Below the pieces are notes generated by a model that ran no database searches, had not been told where the DNA came from, and saw only the letters and a list, made by a program, of their open reading frames with translations. Of a DNA stretch of 64,000 nucleotides, positions 1-8,974 are shown in pieces; position 1 is the first letter of the stretch; each line of letters begins with the position of its first letter. Source of the DNA: Deltaproteobacteria bacterium (GTDB taxonomy: Bacteria; Myxococcota_A; Polyangia; Polyangiales; JADJMO01); NCBI GenBank assembly GCA_016182965.1, contig JACPFM010000014.1:1-64000 (forward strand). Reading direction: 5' to 3'. The translations under genes and the position numbers were made by a program.

Positions 1-878
1 GTCCCCGTTGACGAGCCCAGCCCGTCTCGAACCATGAGACGGAGCAGCCTCGCAGCCCCGATGGCGCCTCCCATGAGCGGTCGAACGATCCCGTCGCCGG
101 CCGCGACGGGACCGACGACCAAGTTCATGCGCCGCGCACGCCTCCTCACCAACGGCATCAACTTCCCCAACGTGCGCGCAAGTACCTTCTCGCTGGCTGT
201 AGGAGCCAGGGCGGCGAACCACGGCGCCCAAATTGCGGCCTTCTGCGCGAGCATGGAGAGCGCGACGAGGCCGGCGCGCCGGAGGCCATGATGGCCAAGA
301 CGTTCGGCGAGGTCTCCCGCCGTGACGGCGGCGTATTTCTCCAGGACCTGCAAGTCGATCTCGAGATGCTCCGTCTGCGCGTCCTTCACGGAATGGGCGA
401 CTGCGAGCACGCCAGCGTCGGCGGCATTCGGGACCATAGCGCCGCCAAGGACCGGATGAGGCCGGGCCCTGGAAAACAGAGACCGCACGTCGACCGCGCC
501 GAAGCTAGGGGGCACGGGCGACGTGTGCACGTCCACGAAGCGCCCTGAGGCAGAGATCAGATGATAGCCGAGGACGCTTCGGGCTCCCTCGCGAAAGCCG
601 AGCGCCGCCGCCTTCCGAACTAGGCTGCGGGCGGCGGCACGGCCATGGACGAGAATGTCGGCATCGACAAACGGCCGGAACGACGGATCATTGGCGACCG
701 CGAATCCGAGTGCAACACCCTTGAACACCAGCATCGGCACGCCGGCTCGTCGTGCGATGCCCGCGAGGTCGGCGACCGCACGTCGCAACTCGTTAGCGCG
801 AATCCAATGCGCCACGATCGCATCGGCCCCGGCGCCGAACGATTGATGGGTATCATCCAAACCTGAGCCTCCCTCCAT
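1..878 (-). CDS. Nucleotidyltransferase family protein (NTP_transf_5-like), partial at window edge
   Basis: This is an open frame of about 292 codons on the minus strand from ATG at 878, with no stop before the window edge, so the C-terminus is missing. Near residues 50-75 it reads FKG followed by R-PFVDADILV, the lysine-glycine and double-aspartate pattern of the uncharacterised nucleotidyltransferase family PF14907. Members often lie in exopolysaccharide loci and are thought to transfer nucleotides, but their substrate is unknown. It is the last visible gene of the leftward polysaccharide operon, 65 bp downstream of the Wzy-like gene. No strong Shine-Dalgarno sequence is visible, and a TTG a few codons upstream is an alternative start. 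The family call rests on the motif alone. Confidence 0.72.
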   Translation of the reverse strand, partial: MEGGSGLDDTHQSFGAGADAIVAHWIRANELRRAVADLAGIARRAGVPMLVFKGVALGFAVANDPSFRPFVDADILVHGRAAARSLVRKAAALGFREGARSVLGYHLISASGRFVDVHTSPVPPSFGAVDVRSLFSRARPHPVLGGAMVPNAADAGVLAVAHSVKDAQTEHLEIDLQVLEKYAAVTAGDLAERLGHHGLRRAGLVALSMLAQKAAIWAPWFAALAPTASEKVLARTLGKLMPLVRRRARRMNLVVGPVAAGDGIVRPLMGGAIGAARLLRLMVRDGLGSSTG

Positions 879-943
879 CGTTCGTCGGCCAGGCAAGCCC
901 CTGAAGGCGTCCGCGAATGCGCCGGCCGATCGAACGCCCGGCG

Positions 944-2287
944 TCATGGTACGGCCAATGCTGCGGCCGTGGCGCGCGCGGGCGCTGGCGACGCCCCCGA
1001 GCGCGAATCTCGCCCGAGCAACGCGACGAGAATCACGGTGACAGCGATGCCTGAGCTGAGCATGCTCGATTCGAACGCCTGTTCTCCCCAGAGATACGCG
1101 AACTGGCCCGCGATGAGGCACATGACCTCGAAATGCCCTTGCTCTGCCAGGCTGTCCAAGGTCCAGAAGATCAACGCGATCAGACCGGTGACTAGCGGAA
1201 CGCCAACATAGCCAAAATTTGCGAAGGCCGCCGCCCACGCATTCGCGTCGTAGTTCTCTGCAACGTGCGAGAAGAGATCGTCGCCGACAATGAAGGCCTT
1301 ACCGGGCAGTTTCTCGTATCCAAGCATGGTCATGAGCGAGCTGTCGCGCATGAGCATGGGGTCGTCGTGAAAGACGTGCCAGTAGTGGGCAGAGGATACT
1401 CCCTTGCTCATCACGATGCGTCGGCCGAAGTTCGCGCTGGGTTCGATCAGCCCGTGTTCGAGCCATGCGTTGGCCCCGTAGTAGATTCCCGCTGCCAGGA
1501 ATACGAGAAGGACGAGGGCTGGGCTGACGCTGCGTCGACGGAGAACATATGCCATTCCGACGAGCATCAAAGGAAGCAGAAAGGACTGCTTGGAGCCGGA
1601 AAACGAGAACATACACAACATCGCGAACGATCCGACGACAATCATGTGTCGCTTGCGCCACTCGATCCCTAGAGCGATACACAGTGGCGCGAGCGTGCCC
1701 TCCAACAAAGAGAGCACGTACGCGCCCGGCGTCCCGCTGGGTACAAGCTGGCGCGCGGCCAGCCGGCGTGAGTAGTCCTCGTCCACGGTGAGTGTGAGGC
1801 GAAAGCCCTGCAACTTCAGGACGTACAGGCCCGCGGCCACCGCTGTTGCCGTCAAGAACACCTCAAGCGCTCCCCGCGAGAACGGCAGTGGATTCACATT
1901 GAAAGGCCGGCGCGGTAGGAGCCACCCAAGCGCCGCCAAGCAACCTAGCGTCAGCAGCACGAATGGAAGGATGTCGATGGGATTCCGAACCCAATGGAAC
2001 GGCAGGAAGGTGATCGGGACGAAGACCAACGCGAAGATCGCCGTCCAGGCGATGTCCGAGGGCCGTCGGAGCCTCAGCGGCAACAGCAGTGCGGCTGCGG
2101 CGGTCACGCCGTAGCCGATGCCGGTGTAGAGAGCGCCAGGGGGAGACCAGACGTACCCGCGGTACTCCCACAGATACGATTCAACACGCTCATAGGACCA
2201 GTTCATGAGCGCCGCGTAGATCAGGGCCGCGGCAACCAAGACGAGCCGGTGCAGCGCGTGAATAGGCTCCTTTCGACCGCTGCTCAT
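944..2287 (-). CDS. Wzy-like polysaccharide polymerase (multispanning membrane protein)
   Basis: A 447-residue, strongly hydrophobic protein with roughly ten to twelve predicted membrane spans, starting near residue 14 and ending near 430, with a long polar loop around residues 165-185 and another at about 270-330. This profile fits O-antigen or capsule repeat-unit polymerases, which are poorly conserved in sequence. The ATG overlaps the stop of the Wzc-type gene by 4 bp (ATGA), so the two are translationally coupled. A polymerase beside a Wzc-type co-polymerase is the normal arrangement in Wzy-dependent export. The function is inferred from topology and neighbours. It could also be an EpsG/O-antigen ligase relative, because a second Wzy/ligase-type protein is encoded two genes upstream. 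Confidence 0.7.
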   Translation of the reverse strand: MSSGRKEPIHALHRLVLVAAALIYAALMNWSYERVESYLWEYRGYVWSPPGALYTGIGYGVTAAAALLLPLRLRRPSDIAWTAIFALVFVPITFLPFHWVRNPIDILPFVLLTLGCLAALGWLLPRRPFNVNPLPFSRGALEVFLTATAVAAGLYVLKLQGFRLTLTVDEDYSRRLAARQLVPSGTPGAYVLSLLEGTLAPLCIALGIEWRKRHMIVVGSFAMLCMFSFSGSKQSFLLPLMLVGMAYVLRRRSVSPALVLLVFLAAGIYYGANAWLEHGLIEPSANFGRRIVMSKGVSSAHYWHVFHDDPMLMRDSSLMTMLGYEKLPGKAFIVGDDLFSHVAENYDANAWAAAFANFGYVGVPLVTGLIALIFWTLDSLAEQGHFEVMCLIAGQFAYLWGEQAFESSMLSSGIAVTVILVALLGRDSRSGASPAPARATAAALAVP

Positions 2288-4536
2288 GCAGCCGACTGCT
2301 CCTTGTCATCTCCGTAGTAATTGTCCCGGCGATAGTAGTACTGATCCTTGTAGTCGTACCGCCCTAGATCGACGGCGTTGAGAATGACCCCGATGACACG
2401 GCCCTTCACGTCCGCGAGTGTTCGAATCGCTTGGCGGAGAGCCCCGCGATGAGTGCGGAATGCGCGAGACACGACGATCACACCATCCACGTGCTGGCTG
2501 AGGATCGCGGCATCCGTAACCGGCAAGATGGGTGAACTATCGAAGACGACGCGGTCGTATTTGGTCTTCAGTTGGTGGACTAGCCGAGCGAAGCTTTCGC
2601 TCTGGATCATCTCCGCCGGATTCGGCGGAATGGGACCGCAGGGCAGGACGTCGACGCCAGGCACCGATGTGGCAAGGACGGCCTCATCCAGCGTAGCCTG
2701 CCCGGACACGGCCATTGTGACCCCGAGGTCGTTGCTCACGTTGAACGTACGGTGGAGGCGCGGACGACGAAGATCCGTGTCGACCAAGGCAACCCGATGC
2801 CCGCTCTGAGCGAGCACGGTAGCCAGCGAAACCGCCACCGTGGTCTTTCCCTCCTCGGGCAGCGCGCTGGTCACGAGGAAGCACGAGAACGGCTTGTCGG
2901 GGGACATGAACATTAGGTTGGTACGCACGGCGCGCATGGCCTCGGCGACCCCACTATCGGGTTCTCTCGCGACGATCAGGTCCCGATCACCGAGTGCGGC
3001 CACGCTCAGACGTGTACGTCGACGATTGCGCCGTTCAATCTCGGGGATGAGCCCGAGGCTTGCGGCGCCGAGCGCCTCGACGTCCTCCGGCGTCCGCAGC
3101 GATTGATCTCCGACTTCACGCCACACGGCTAGGCCAACGCCCAAGAGAAGGCCGGCGAATGCACCGATCGCCAGGTTAAGCGGAACGTTCGGTCGGACGG
3201 GGCGCCGCGGAGTCAGCGCGTCGTCGATAATGCGGACGTTGTTGATGTTCAACATCCGGGTCAGTTCGGTTTCTCGCGCACGTTCCAGAACGATGCCGTA
3301 GATCTTCTCGTTGTGAGTCTTGGTTCGGGCGAGCTGATTGAATGGGATCTCGAAACCCTGAAGCTCATGAGCCTGCTTCTGTAGGTCGTCGTCCTTCTTC
3401 CGCAGGTCGGCCAGCGTGCGGTCCATCGCGCGCAGCTCCCGCGCCGTCGCGGTCTGGATGTTGACGATCTCGTTGCGCATGCTCTTGGCGATTGCATCGA
3501 GCTTGGCCCTGGCCGCGACAACCTTGGGATGGTTCTCGCCAAGCGTAGCGATCAGCTCTTCGACCGTCTTCTGCTGATCGGCGTATGACGTACGCAGATT
3601 GCTGAGAACAGGGCTGTGCAGCAGCTCGGTGGCTCCGTAATTGGTCGGGTCCTCAGGCTTGATTTTAGCCAGCTCGGCGTTGCGTGCGGCAAGGTCGAAC
3701 CTCTTGAATTCCAGCGCTGCGGAGTCCTTTGCGATCTGTTCGAGCTGGGACGAGATGATGTTGTGCCGGTCCTCGAGCGAGATCGAGAGAACGTTGTTCT
3801 TCTGACGGAAGTCGTTCAGCGCCCGCTCGCTGCTCTCGAGATCCGTCTTCAGGTGCTCCAATTGTCCCCGCAGCCATTCCTCGGCCGTCGCTGACAACGC
3901 CACCGAGGTGTCGAGGTTCTGCGCCACGTAGGTACGCGCAACCGTGTTCAGCACCAATTGACAGCGGTTGGGATCGGTATCTTCGTAGTGAAGCACCACG
4001 AGACTGGAATCCTTGACCGGGTCGACCGAGACACGCGAAATTAGCACAATTGCAGCGTCCTCGACCAGCCATGGTTTGAATTGGGCGCGGTGGGCCGCAG
4101 GCACGCCGAGAAAGGACGCATCGTTCTGAAGGCCGAGGGTCCGTACTACCGCTGTCGCCACCCGCATCGAACGCATCACCCGGTGTTCGGTCGCGAAGAA
4201 CTCTCGGTGGTTCACGGCCCATGGAGGCGTGCTCGACACGAGCTCGACCTTCTGTCCGAGAGGCCGAGCGGGCTCCGGATCGAGACGCAGCATCACCTCG
4301 GCGCGGTACACACGAGCCTGCCCGAGGCTCCAGAAGAAAGCCGCGGCGGCGGCAGCCGCGATGCATGCCGCCACGAGGAGGGCATATTTCCGCGCGATTC
4401 GGAGGACGCGGACGGGAGTCATGACCTCGCCGGATACGGCAGGCGAAGGGATGTGGGTGGGGCTGGGATTCATGGCTTTCGGGCTGCCGTCGCTCAGGTG
4501 CCGCGGCTGGCGGTCCGGTTCAACGAAAGGTCGCAC
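2284..4536 (-). CDS. Wzc-type polysaccharide co-polymerase with BY-kinase domain
   Basis: A 750-residue inner-membrane protein controlling polysaccharide chain length. The N-terminal Wzz part has a membrane span near residues 50-70. A long periplasmic coiled-coil region follows (about 200-410), then a second span near 445-465. The cytoplasmic bacterial tyrosine kinase shows a Walker A motif (PEEGKTT), Walker A' (VALVDTDLRRPR) and Walker B (VVFDSSPILPVTDA), and ends in a tyrosine-rich tail (YKDQYYYRRDNYYGDD) as the autophosphorylation cluster. The GTG start directly follows the stop of the upstream gene. An ATG 63 bp further in (4473) is an alternative. The matching phosphatase type, CpsB, is encoded at 23246, not in this operon. 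Confidence 0.92.
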   Translation of the reverse strand: MRPFVEPDRQPRHLSDGSPKAMNPSPTHIPSPAVSGEVMTPVRVLRIARKYALLVAACIAAAAAAAFFWSLGQARVYRAEVMLRLDPEPARPLGQKVELVSSTPPWAVNHREFFATEHRVMRSMRVATAVVRTLGLQNDASFLGVPAAHRAQFKPWLVEDAAIVLISRVSVDPVKDSSLVVLHYEDTDPNRCQLVLNTVARTYVAQNLDTSVALSATAEEWLRGQLEHLKTDLESSERALNDFRQKNNVLSISLEDRHNIISSQLEQIAKDSAALEFKRFDLAARNAELAKIKPEDPTNYGATELLHSPVLSNLRTSYADQQKTVEELIATLGENHPKVVAARAKLDAIAKSMRNEIVNIQTATARELRAMDRTLADLRKKDDDLQKQAHELQGFEIPFNQLARTKTHNEKIYGIVLERARETELTRMLNINNVRIIDDALTPRRPVRPNVPLNLAIGAFAGLLLGVGLAVWREVGDQSLRTPEDVEALGAASLGLIPEIERRNRRRTRLSVAALGDRDLIVAREPDSGVAEAMRAVRTNLMFMSPDKPFSCFLVTSALPEEGKTTVAVSLATVLAQSGHRVALVDTDLRRPRLHRTFNVSNDLGVTMAVSGQATLDEAVLATSVPGVDVLPCGPIPPNPAEMIQSESFARLVHQLKTKYDRVVFDSSPILPVTDAAILSQHVDGVIVVSRAFRTHRGALRQAIRTLADVKGRVIGVILNAVDLGRYDYKDQYYYRRDNYYGDDKEQSAA

Positions 4537-7017
4537 CTACGGATTCGGGAGCCAAGCGGGAGCAGAGGCGCTCGCCTGTGCGGCGAGCGCCTGCACGCGG
4601 GCCAGCTCGGACTGGTGGCGCGCGGAGCCCGGCTTCAAGGTCACCAGCCGGCGGAGGGCGTCTATCGCTCTCGGGTAGTCGCGAGCGTCCACAGCGGCCG
4701 CCGCGATTTCTTCAAGATAGGCATCCGGATTCTGAGCGATGGCTGCGGCGTCGACATAGTGGCGCAGTGCGGCATGAGCGTGCCCGGCGGCCAACTGCAG
4801 ATGGCCTGCGGTCGCATGGTAGAGCTCGAGCGGCTGCTGCTCGTGCTCCAGCGCAATCCTGAGCCTCGCTAGGTCGGGTAGCGCCGAATCAAGTCCGTTG
4901 GCGGTGGCACGCCTGATAGCAAGTGCACGTAGAAGTTCGGAGTTCTCGCCGGCGATCGCGAGCGCGACTTCAAGCGTGCGGACAGCCTCTGCATCCGTCA
5001 GGCTCCTGGCGAGTGCCAGGTGGCCGGCAGGATTCGCCGGAGCCAGCGCGACGATCTCACGGGCAAGTGTCTCGGCAATGGCGCGCTGGCCACGAGCGAG
5101 TGCGCGATCACTCTTCCGGACGCGTGCCGAGACGGCCGGCGGGTAACGCTCGATGAGGATGTCGTCGAGCGGCTCCGCGTCCAGTTGGTGCGCGTCGAAG
5201 AACCGCACCGCCACCGAGAGGGCGGCCTCGCTGTCGGCGATCGCCGCGACTTCGGTCACCCTGGCACGTGCGTCTACCACGTCGCGCAAGACCAGCTCGA
5301 TGCTCTCAGGCGCAAGCCTAACGCTCTCGCGGTACTCCGCCCAGCCTTGGCTGCGCCGATCGGCAGCGACGAACCATCGCGCCAGCCAGAAATGGCCCGA
5401 GGCGCGCAGCGGAGCAAGCTTGACGGCGCGCGCAAGCATGGCGCCAGCTGCGGCACCCTGTTCTGTGACGCCGGCCGCCATCGTGAGGTAGGGATCCGCT
5501 GGATGTCGCTCCAAGGCGGCGATAACCGTCGCTCGTTTCGCAGCCAGCGCGCCCTCTTTCCAGCTCGCCGCGATGTCATCGCAGTCATCTTCCACGGAAT
5601 GGCGAAAGTGGACACCGAGAGTCATTGGGATGATGAGCACGGGCGCGAGGGCCCTGAGGCGGAGTGATCGTAGGACGGCGTCACGCTGGTTCGAAGCAGT
5701 GACGACGATCGCCAGAAGCGCCGCTGCAAGGAACTGCACACCAGCAAAGCACAGCGCGAAATCTGCGAGATCGTGGATCACCAAACCTGCCAACGCGACG
5801 AATGCCGCGACGACCATGCCCCGTTGCCAGACGGCCCTCAATTGGACCAGGACCGCTGCCATGAGGACGACGATGACGATCGCGGCGAGGGGGAGGCCCA
5901 GATCGAGTGGTAGCTGCGCGAGCCACGTCTCAGGGTGTGTGTAACGACGACCATTGCTCGCCGGAGGTTCCCACATCCCAAAGGATGAGACGAACGCGCC
6001 GCGCCCAACGCCTGTGAGCGGGAACTCTCTGATCATCGGCAAGGAACTAGCGAGAATCACAAGCTTGGAGGTGTCTCGGTTCGCGATCTCAGCAGAGAGC
6101 TGCGGCGACGCCGCCATCGCGGCGACGAAGGCGCCGACAACCACAGGTACCAAAGCCAACGCCCCGGCGGCGTAGGCCGATCGCCGCCATCCGCGCGCCA
6201 CCGCGTAAATGGTTAAGACGACGACCTCGAGCATGACTATCACCATTCCGCCGCGGCTCATCAGAATCAGCGTGAAGGCAAGCGACAGTGCGGCGGTCGC
6301 GACATAGATGAGGCGCCGCTCCCGATTCTTCTCGGCCAACGCAAGCCCCACGAGCAGCGCTGTTGCCACGCCGCCGACCGCCGCCGCGTGGTTCTCGTTC
6401 AGCAGCGGCGAAAGAACGAGCTTGTTTCGGTGTCCTTCAGGGGTTCGGGGTTGCAGCAGCCCGTACACACGGTCGCGCAGCCCCAAAATTGGGTGAGCCA
6501 AGGAAACCAGCTCGAAGGCGAGCGTCGCTGTCACAAGCCCACGAATCAGATCGTCGCGACGGCGCGAGCTCGTCAGGAAGAAGACGCACATGTCGAAGAG
6601 CACGGCAACGGCAGCCGAGGTGACCAGCTGAAAGGCCGTCGCATGCAAATCGAGTGTGACCGGGCGGTACCGACCGACGGTGCCCAGTACCGCGTCCAGG
6701 CTGCCCCAGATGTCCGAGGCTCGCGGGCTCAATACGCGCAGCAGAGAGGGAGGCAACGGCACCAATTGCAGGGCCGAGGTCGCGACGATCAGCCACAGCA
6801 CGCGACTGCAGGCAATGGCCGAACGCGTCGTTTCCACCGTGCGCTGACGACCCAGCCACAAGGCCCCCGCAGAAACTGCGAAAGCGACGAGCACGAGCAC
6901 GACGTCGTGGACGGCACCAAATAGCAGGAGCGGCGGCGTGAGCAGCAGCGCCCAGAAGGCAGGTCCCTTTAGCCTCTTTCCTTCGGGTCCAGCCGGACCT
7001 GGGCGCGTACTCGCCAC
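4537..7017 (-). CDS. O-antigen ligase/polymerase family protein with C-terminal TPR region
   Basis: A protein of about 826 residues. The first 460 or so are membrane spans with a long external loop containing the GVGRGAF..F pattern of the O-antigen ligase (Wzy_C, PF04932) family. The last 350 residues are soluble, alanine-rich helical repeats of TPR type. It probably joins or polymerises polysaccharide units outside the inner membrane. I chose GTG at 7017 as the start: it lies one base after the stop of the preceding gene and just before the first hydrophobic stretch. The longest frame starts at a TTG at 7068 and would overlap that gene by 50 bp. It lies between the WlbA-like and Wzc-type genes in one operon. 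Confidence 0.85.
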   Translation of the reverse strand: MASTRPGPAGPEGKRLKGPAFWALLLTPPLLLFGAVHDVVLVLVAFAVSAGALWLGRQRTVETTRSAIACSRVLWLIVATSALQLVPLPPSLLRVLSPRASDIWGSLDAVLGTVGRYRPVTLDLHATAFQLVTSAAVAVLFDMCVFFLTSSRRRDDLIRGLVTATLAFELVSLAHPILGLRDRVYGLLQPRTPEGHRNKLVLSPLLNENHAAAVGGVATALLVGLALAEKNRERRLIYVATAALSLAFTLILMSRGGMVIVMLEVVVLTIYAVARGWRRSAYAAGALALVPVVVGAFVAAMAASPQLSAEIANRDTSKLVILASSLPMIREFPLTGVGRGAFVSSFGMWEPPASNGRRYTHPETWLAQLPLDLGLPLAAIVIVVLMAAVLVQLRAVWQRGMVVAAFVALAGLVIHDLADFALCFAGVQFLAAALLAIVVTASNQRDAVLRSLRLRALAPVLIIPMTLGVHFRHSVEDDCDDIAASWKEGALAAKRATVIAALERHPADPYLTMAAGVTEQGAAAGAMLARAVKLAPLRASGHFWLARWFVAADRRSQGWAEYRESVRLAPESIELVLRDVVDARARVTEVAAIADSEAALSVAVRFFDAHQLDAEPLDDILIERYPPAVSARVRKSDRALARGQRAIAETLAREIVALAPANPAGHLALARSLTDAEAVRTLEVALAIAGENSELLRALAIRRATANGLDSALPDLARLRIALEHEQQPLELYHATAGHLQLAAGHAHAALRHYVDAAAIAQNPDAYLEEIAAAAVDARDYPRAIDALRRLVTLKPGSARHQSELARVQALAAQASASAPAWLPNP

Positions 7018-7018
7018 G

Positions 7019-7972
7019 TCAGTCGTGCAGCGTGACGGCGAACGGGTGTCGTTCGCCAGAGGACGCAAGCGGCGCGGACCGCATGCCGTAGGCCAGTTCC
7101 AGCGCTGGACGCGCGTCGTCGATGCGGTAGCCGCCGCCCGCCACTATGTCCTGGTAGACGCGGGTGTGGAGGTCGGTGAATCCATCGGAGAACTCGATCG
7201 AGCGGCCGTTCATCGTCAGCGAACGAAAGGCGGTCTTGCCTGCGGCGCGAGCGTCCGCTGGCACGTCTTCACCATTGACCGAGAGGAACCAGCGGACGTC
7301 AGCGTTCTTTAGCCGCAACGTACCCGCGACGCGGTCGTGATGGCGCAAGTGGATTTCCGATCGCTCCATGGAACCGAACAGCCACAGCATCATGTCGAAG
7401 AGGTGGATGCCGATGTTCATGACAAGCCCGCCCGACTTGTCTTCGGTTCCCTTCCAGGAGGCGTGATACCAACGCCCGCGCCGCGTCACGTAGGTCAGGA
7501 CCACGTCCGCGCGTTGTTCCAGGGGCTTCCTCGTCAGTTCCTGCTTGAGCGCCATCAGTGCAGGGAGCAGCCGCAACTGGAGAACGTTGAATACTCGTCG
7601 TCCGCTCTCCTGCTCGAGCACCGCCAGCTGGTCGAGGTTCCATGGGCTTATGACGAGTGGCTTCTCGCAGATCGCGTCGGCGCCGACGCGAAGCGCTAGC
7701 CGAACGTGCGCGTCGTGGAGGTAGTTGGGTGAGCAGACGCTGACGAAGTGCGCCCGTTGATCATCGCCCAGACGGCGCTGCTTCTCGAGGAAGCGATCGA
7801 AACGCTCGAACTCCGTGAAGAAGGCGGCCTCGGGGAACCAGCGATCCATGATACCGACGGAATCCTTGGGATCGCACGCGCCGATGAGCTGGTTGCCCGT
7901 CTCGGCAATTGCTTGAAGGTGGCGTGGTGCAACGAAGCCGCCGACGCCGAGGAGGGCGAAGTTCTTTCTCAT
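7019..7972 (-). CDS. wlbA: UDP-N-acetylglucosaminuronate 3-dehydrogenase (WlbA/WbpB-type, Gfo/Idh/MocA)
   Basis: A 317-residue NAD-dependent oxidoreductase. It begins MRKNFALLGVGGFVAPRH (Rossmann fold) and contains CSPNYLHDAH and the catalytic-region motif CEKPL, both typical of WlbA/WbpB. In the Pseudomonas/Bordetella pathway this enzyme oxidises C3 of UDP-GlcNAcA before transamination. ATG 7972 was chosen because it gives the family N-terminus; the frame extends to a TTG at 8011. It is the first gene of the leftward polysaccharide operon, so the promoter should lie in the roughly 150 bp between it and the tRNA-Cys gene. The partner steps WbpA, WbpE and WbpD are encoded 16-23 kb away in this window. 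Confidence 0.92.
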   Translation of the reverse strand: MRKNFALLGVGGFVAPRHLQAIAETGNQLIGACDPKDSVGIMDRWFPEAAFFTEFERFDRFLEKQRRLGDDQRAHFVSVCSPNYLHDAHVRLALRVGADAICEKPLVISPWNLDQLAVLEQESGRRVFNVLQLRLLPALMALKQELTRKPLEQRADVVLTYVTRRGRWYHASWKGTEDKSGGLVMNIGIHLFDMMLWLFGSMERSEIHLRHHDRVAGTLRLKNADVRWFLSVNGEDVPADARAAGKTAFRSLTMNGRSIEFSDGFTDLHTRVYQDIVAGGGYRIDDARPALELAYGMRSAPLASSGERHPFAVTLHD

Positions 7973-8124
7973 CGGGTGGAGTTCGTTGCCATCATGCGGC
8001 GCAGGATTCAACGCGCGGCGGCTACACAGCAGCTCTCCCGGCCCAACAGCCTGGGCCCGAAAGCGCAGCCGCCGCTTCTCCCTTGCCTACTGCCGCGCCC
8101 TGACTATGCTGCGCTCGCTCTCCC
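7973..8124. other. Intergenic region between EPS operon and tRNA-Cys
   Basis: About 150 bp without a supported gene. It must hold the promoter of the leftward operon beginning at 7972 and the promoter of the rightward tRNA. I could not pick out confident -35/-10 elements. The drop in GC content that marks the polysaccharide operon ends within this stretch. Confidence 0.4.
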
Positions 8125-8196
8125 GGTGAGGTAGCCAAGTGGTTAGGCAACGGTTTGCAAAACCGTTATACGCGGGTTCGAATCCCGTCCTCACCT
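8125..8196 (+). tRNA. tRNA-Cys (anticodon GCA)
   Basis: A 72-nt cloverleaf. The acceptor stem GGTGAGG (8125-8131) pairs with CCTCACC (8189-8195). The anticodon loop TTGCAAA sits on an ACGGT/ACCGT stem and places GCA at 8157-8159. The T arm contains GGGTTCGAATCCC. The discriminator is T (U73), as expected for tRNA-Cys. The following bases are CCG, so the CCA end is not encoded. The gene sits at the compositional boundary between the polysaccharide operon and the high-GC chromosome, a classic integration position, but no integrase or repeated 3' end was seen. Confidence 0.96.
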
Positions 8197-8221
8197 CCGA
8201 AACCCTGAAAATCCCCGCGCG

Positions 8222-8974
8222 ATGACCACGCGCGACGCCCTCCTCGGCGGCCGGATCCCCTACCGCCAGCCCGCCCGCGGCTACCGGGTCGCCCTCGAGG
8301 CGCCCATGGTCGCGCGGTTCGCCATCGACGGCCGGCGCCGCCCGTTCGAGCACGCCGTCGACCTCGGCTCCGGTCCCGGCGCGATCGCCCTCATGCTCAC
8401 CGCGACCGGTTGGGCCGCGCGGGCCACCGCGGTCGAGGTCGACGCCACCCACGCGGAGCTCGCCGCCGAGAACGCCCGGGGTCAGCCCATCGAGGTCGTC
8501 CACGCCGACGTCCGCCACCTCCCGCCGATCGCGCCCGCCGACCTGGTGATCGCCAACCCGCCCTGGTTCGAAACCGATCAGGGCGCCGTCGCCCCCGAGC
8601 CCTCCCGGGCCGCCGCGCGCGCGTTCGTGCACGGCGCGCTGCAGTCCTTCCTGACGGCAGCCCGGAAGCTCCTCGGCCCCCGCGGCCGCCTGGTCATCAC
8701 GCTGCCCGCCTCGCGCACGACCGAGCTCTTCGACGCGCTCGAGCGCTCCGGTCTGCACCCCAAGCGTGCCCGCTTCGTCCACCCGCGTCCGCAGCGCGAG
8801 GCGCAGGTCGTCTTCGTCGAGGCCAAGCCGGGCAAGCCCGGAGGCCTCGAGATCGGCCCACCATGGTGCGTGCGCCCCGAGCACGGCGAGTCCTACGTCC
8901 CGGAGACCGAAGATGCCCTCTGGGGACGGTGGCCTAGGGCATCGTCGGGAACGGCGGAGGCGGAACCGCCGTAG
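8222..8974 (+). CDS. TrmN6-like N6-adenine methyltransferase (tRNA1(Val)-type)
   Basis: A 250-residue SAM-dependent methyltransferase with motif I DLGSGPGAIAL (about residues 47-57), the acidic motif II region VEVDATHAELA, and the catalytic NPPW motif (residue ~111) that marks N6-adenine and related amino methyltransferases. The small size and overall order match YfiC/TrmN6, which modifies A37 of tRNA1(Val). A position 25 bp behind a tRNA gene is suggestive but may be chance. Its last 41 bp overlap the 3' end of the convergent kinase gene. The RNA substrate is an inference. Confidence 0.8.
   Translation: MTTRDALLGGRIPYRQPARGYRVALEAPMVARFAIDGRRRPFEHAVDLGSGPGAIALMLTATGWAARATAVEVDATHAELAAENARGQPIEVVHADVRHLPPIAPADLVIANPPWFETDQGAVAPEPSRAAARAFVHGALQSFLTAARKLLGPRGRLVITLPASRTTELFDALERSGLHPKRARFVHPRPQREAQVVFVEAKPGKPGGLEIGPPWCVRPEHGESYVPETEDALWGRWPRASSGTAEAEPP

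Noticed and set aside
1..8196. Integrated phage or plasmid at tRNA-Cys
   Set aside because: No integrase, phage or plasmid genes, and no second copy of the tRNA 3' end in the window; only a composition change supports transfer.
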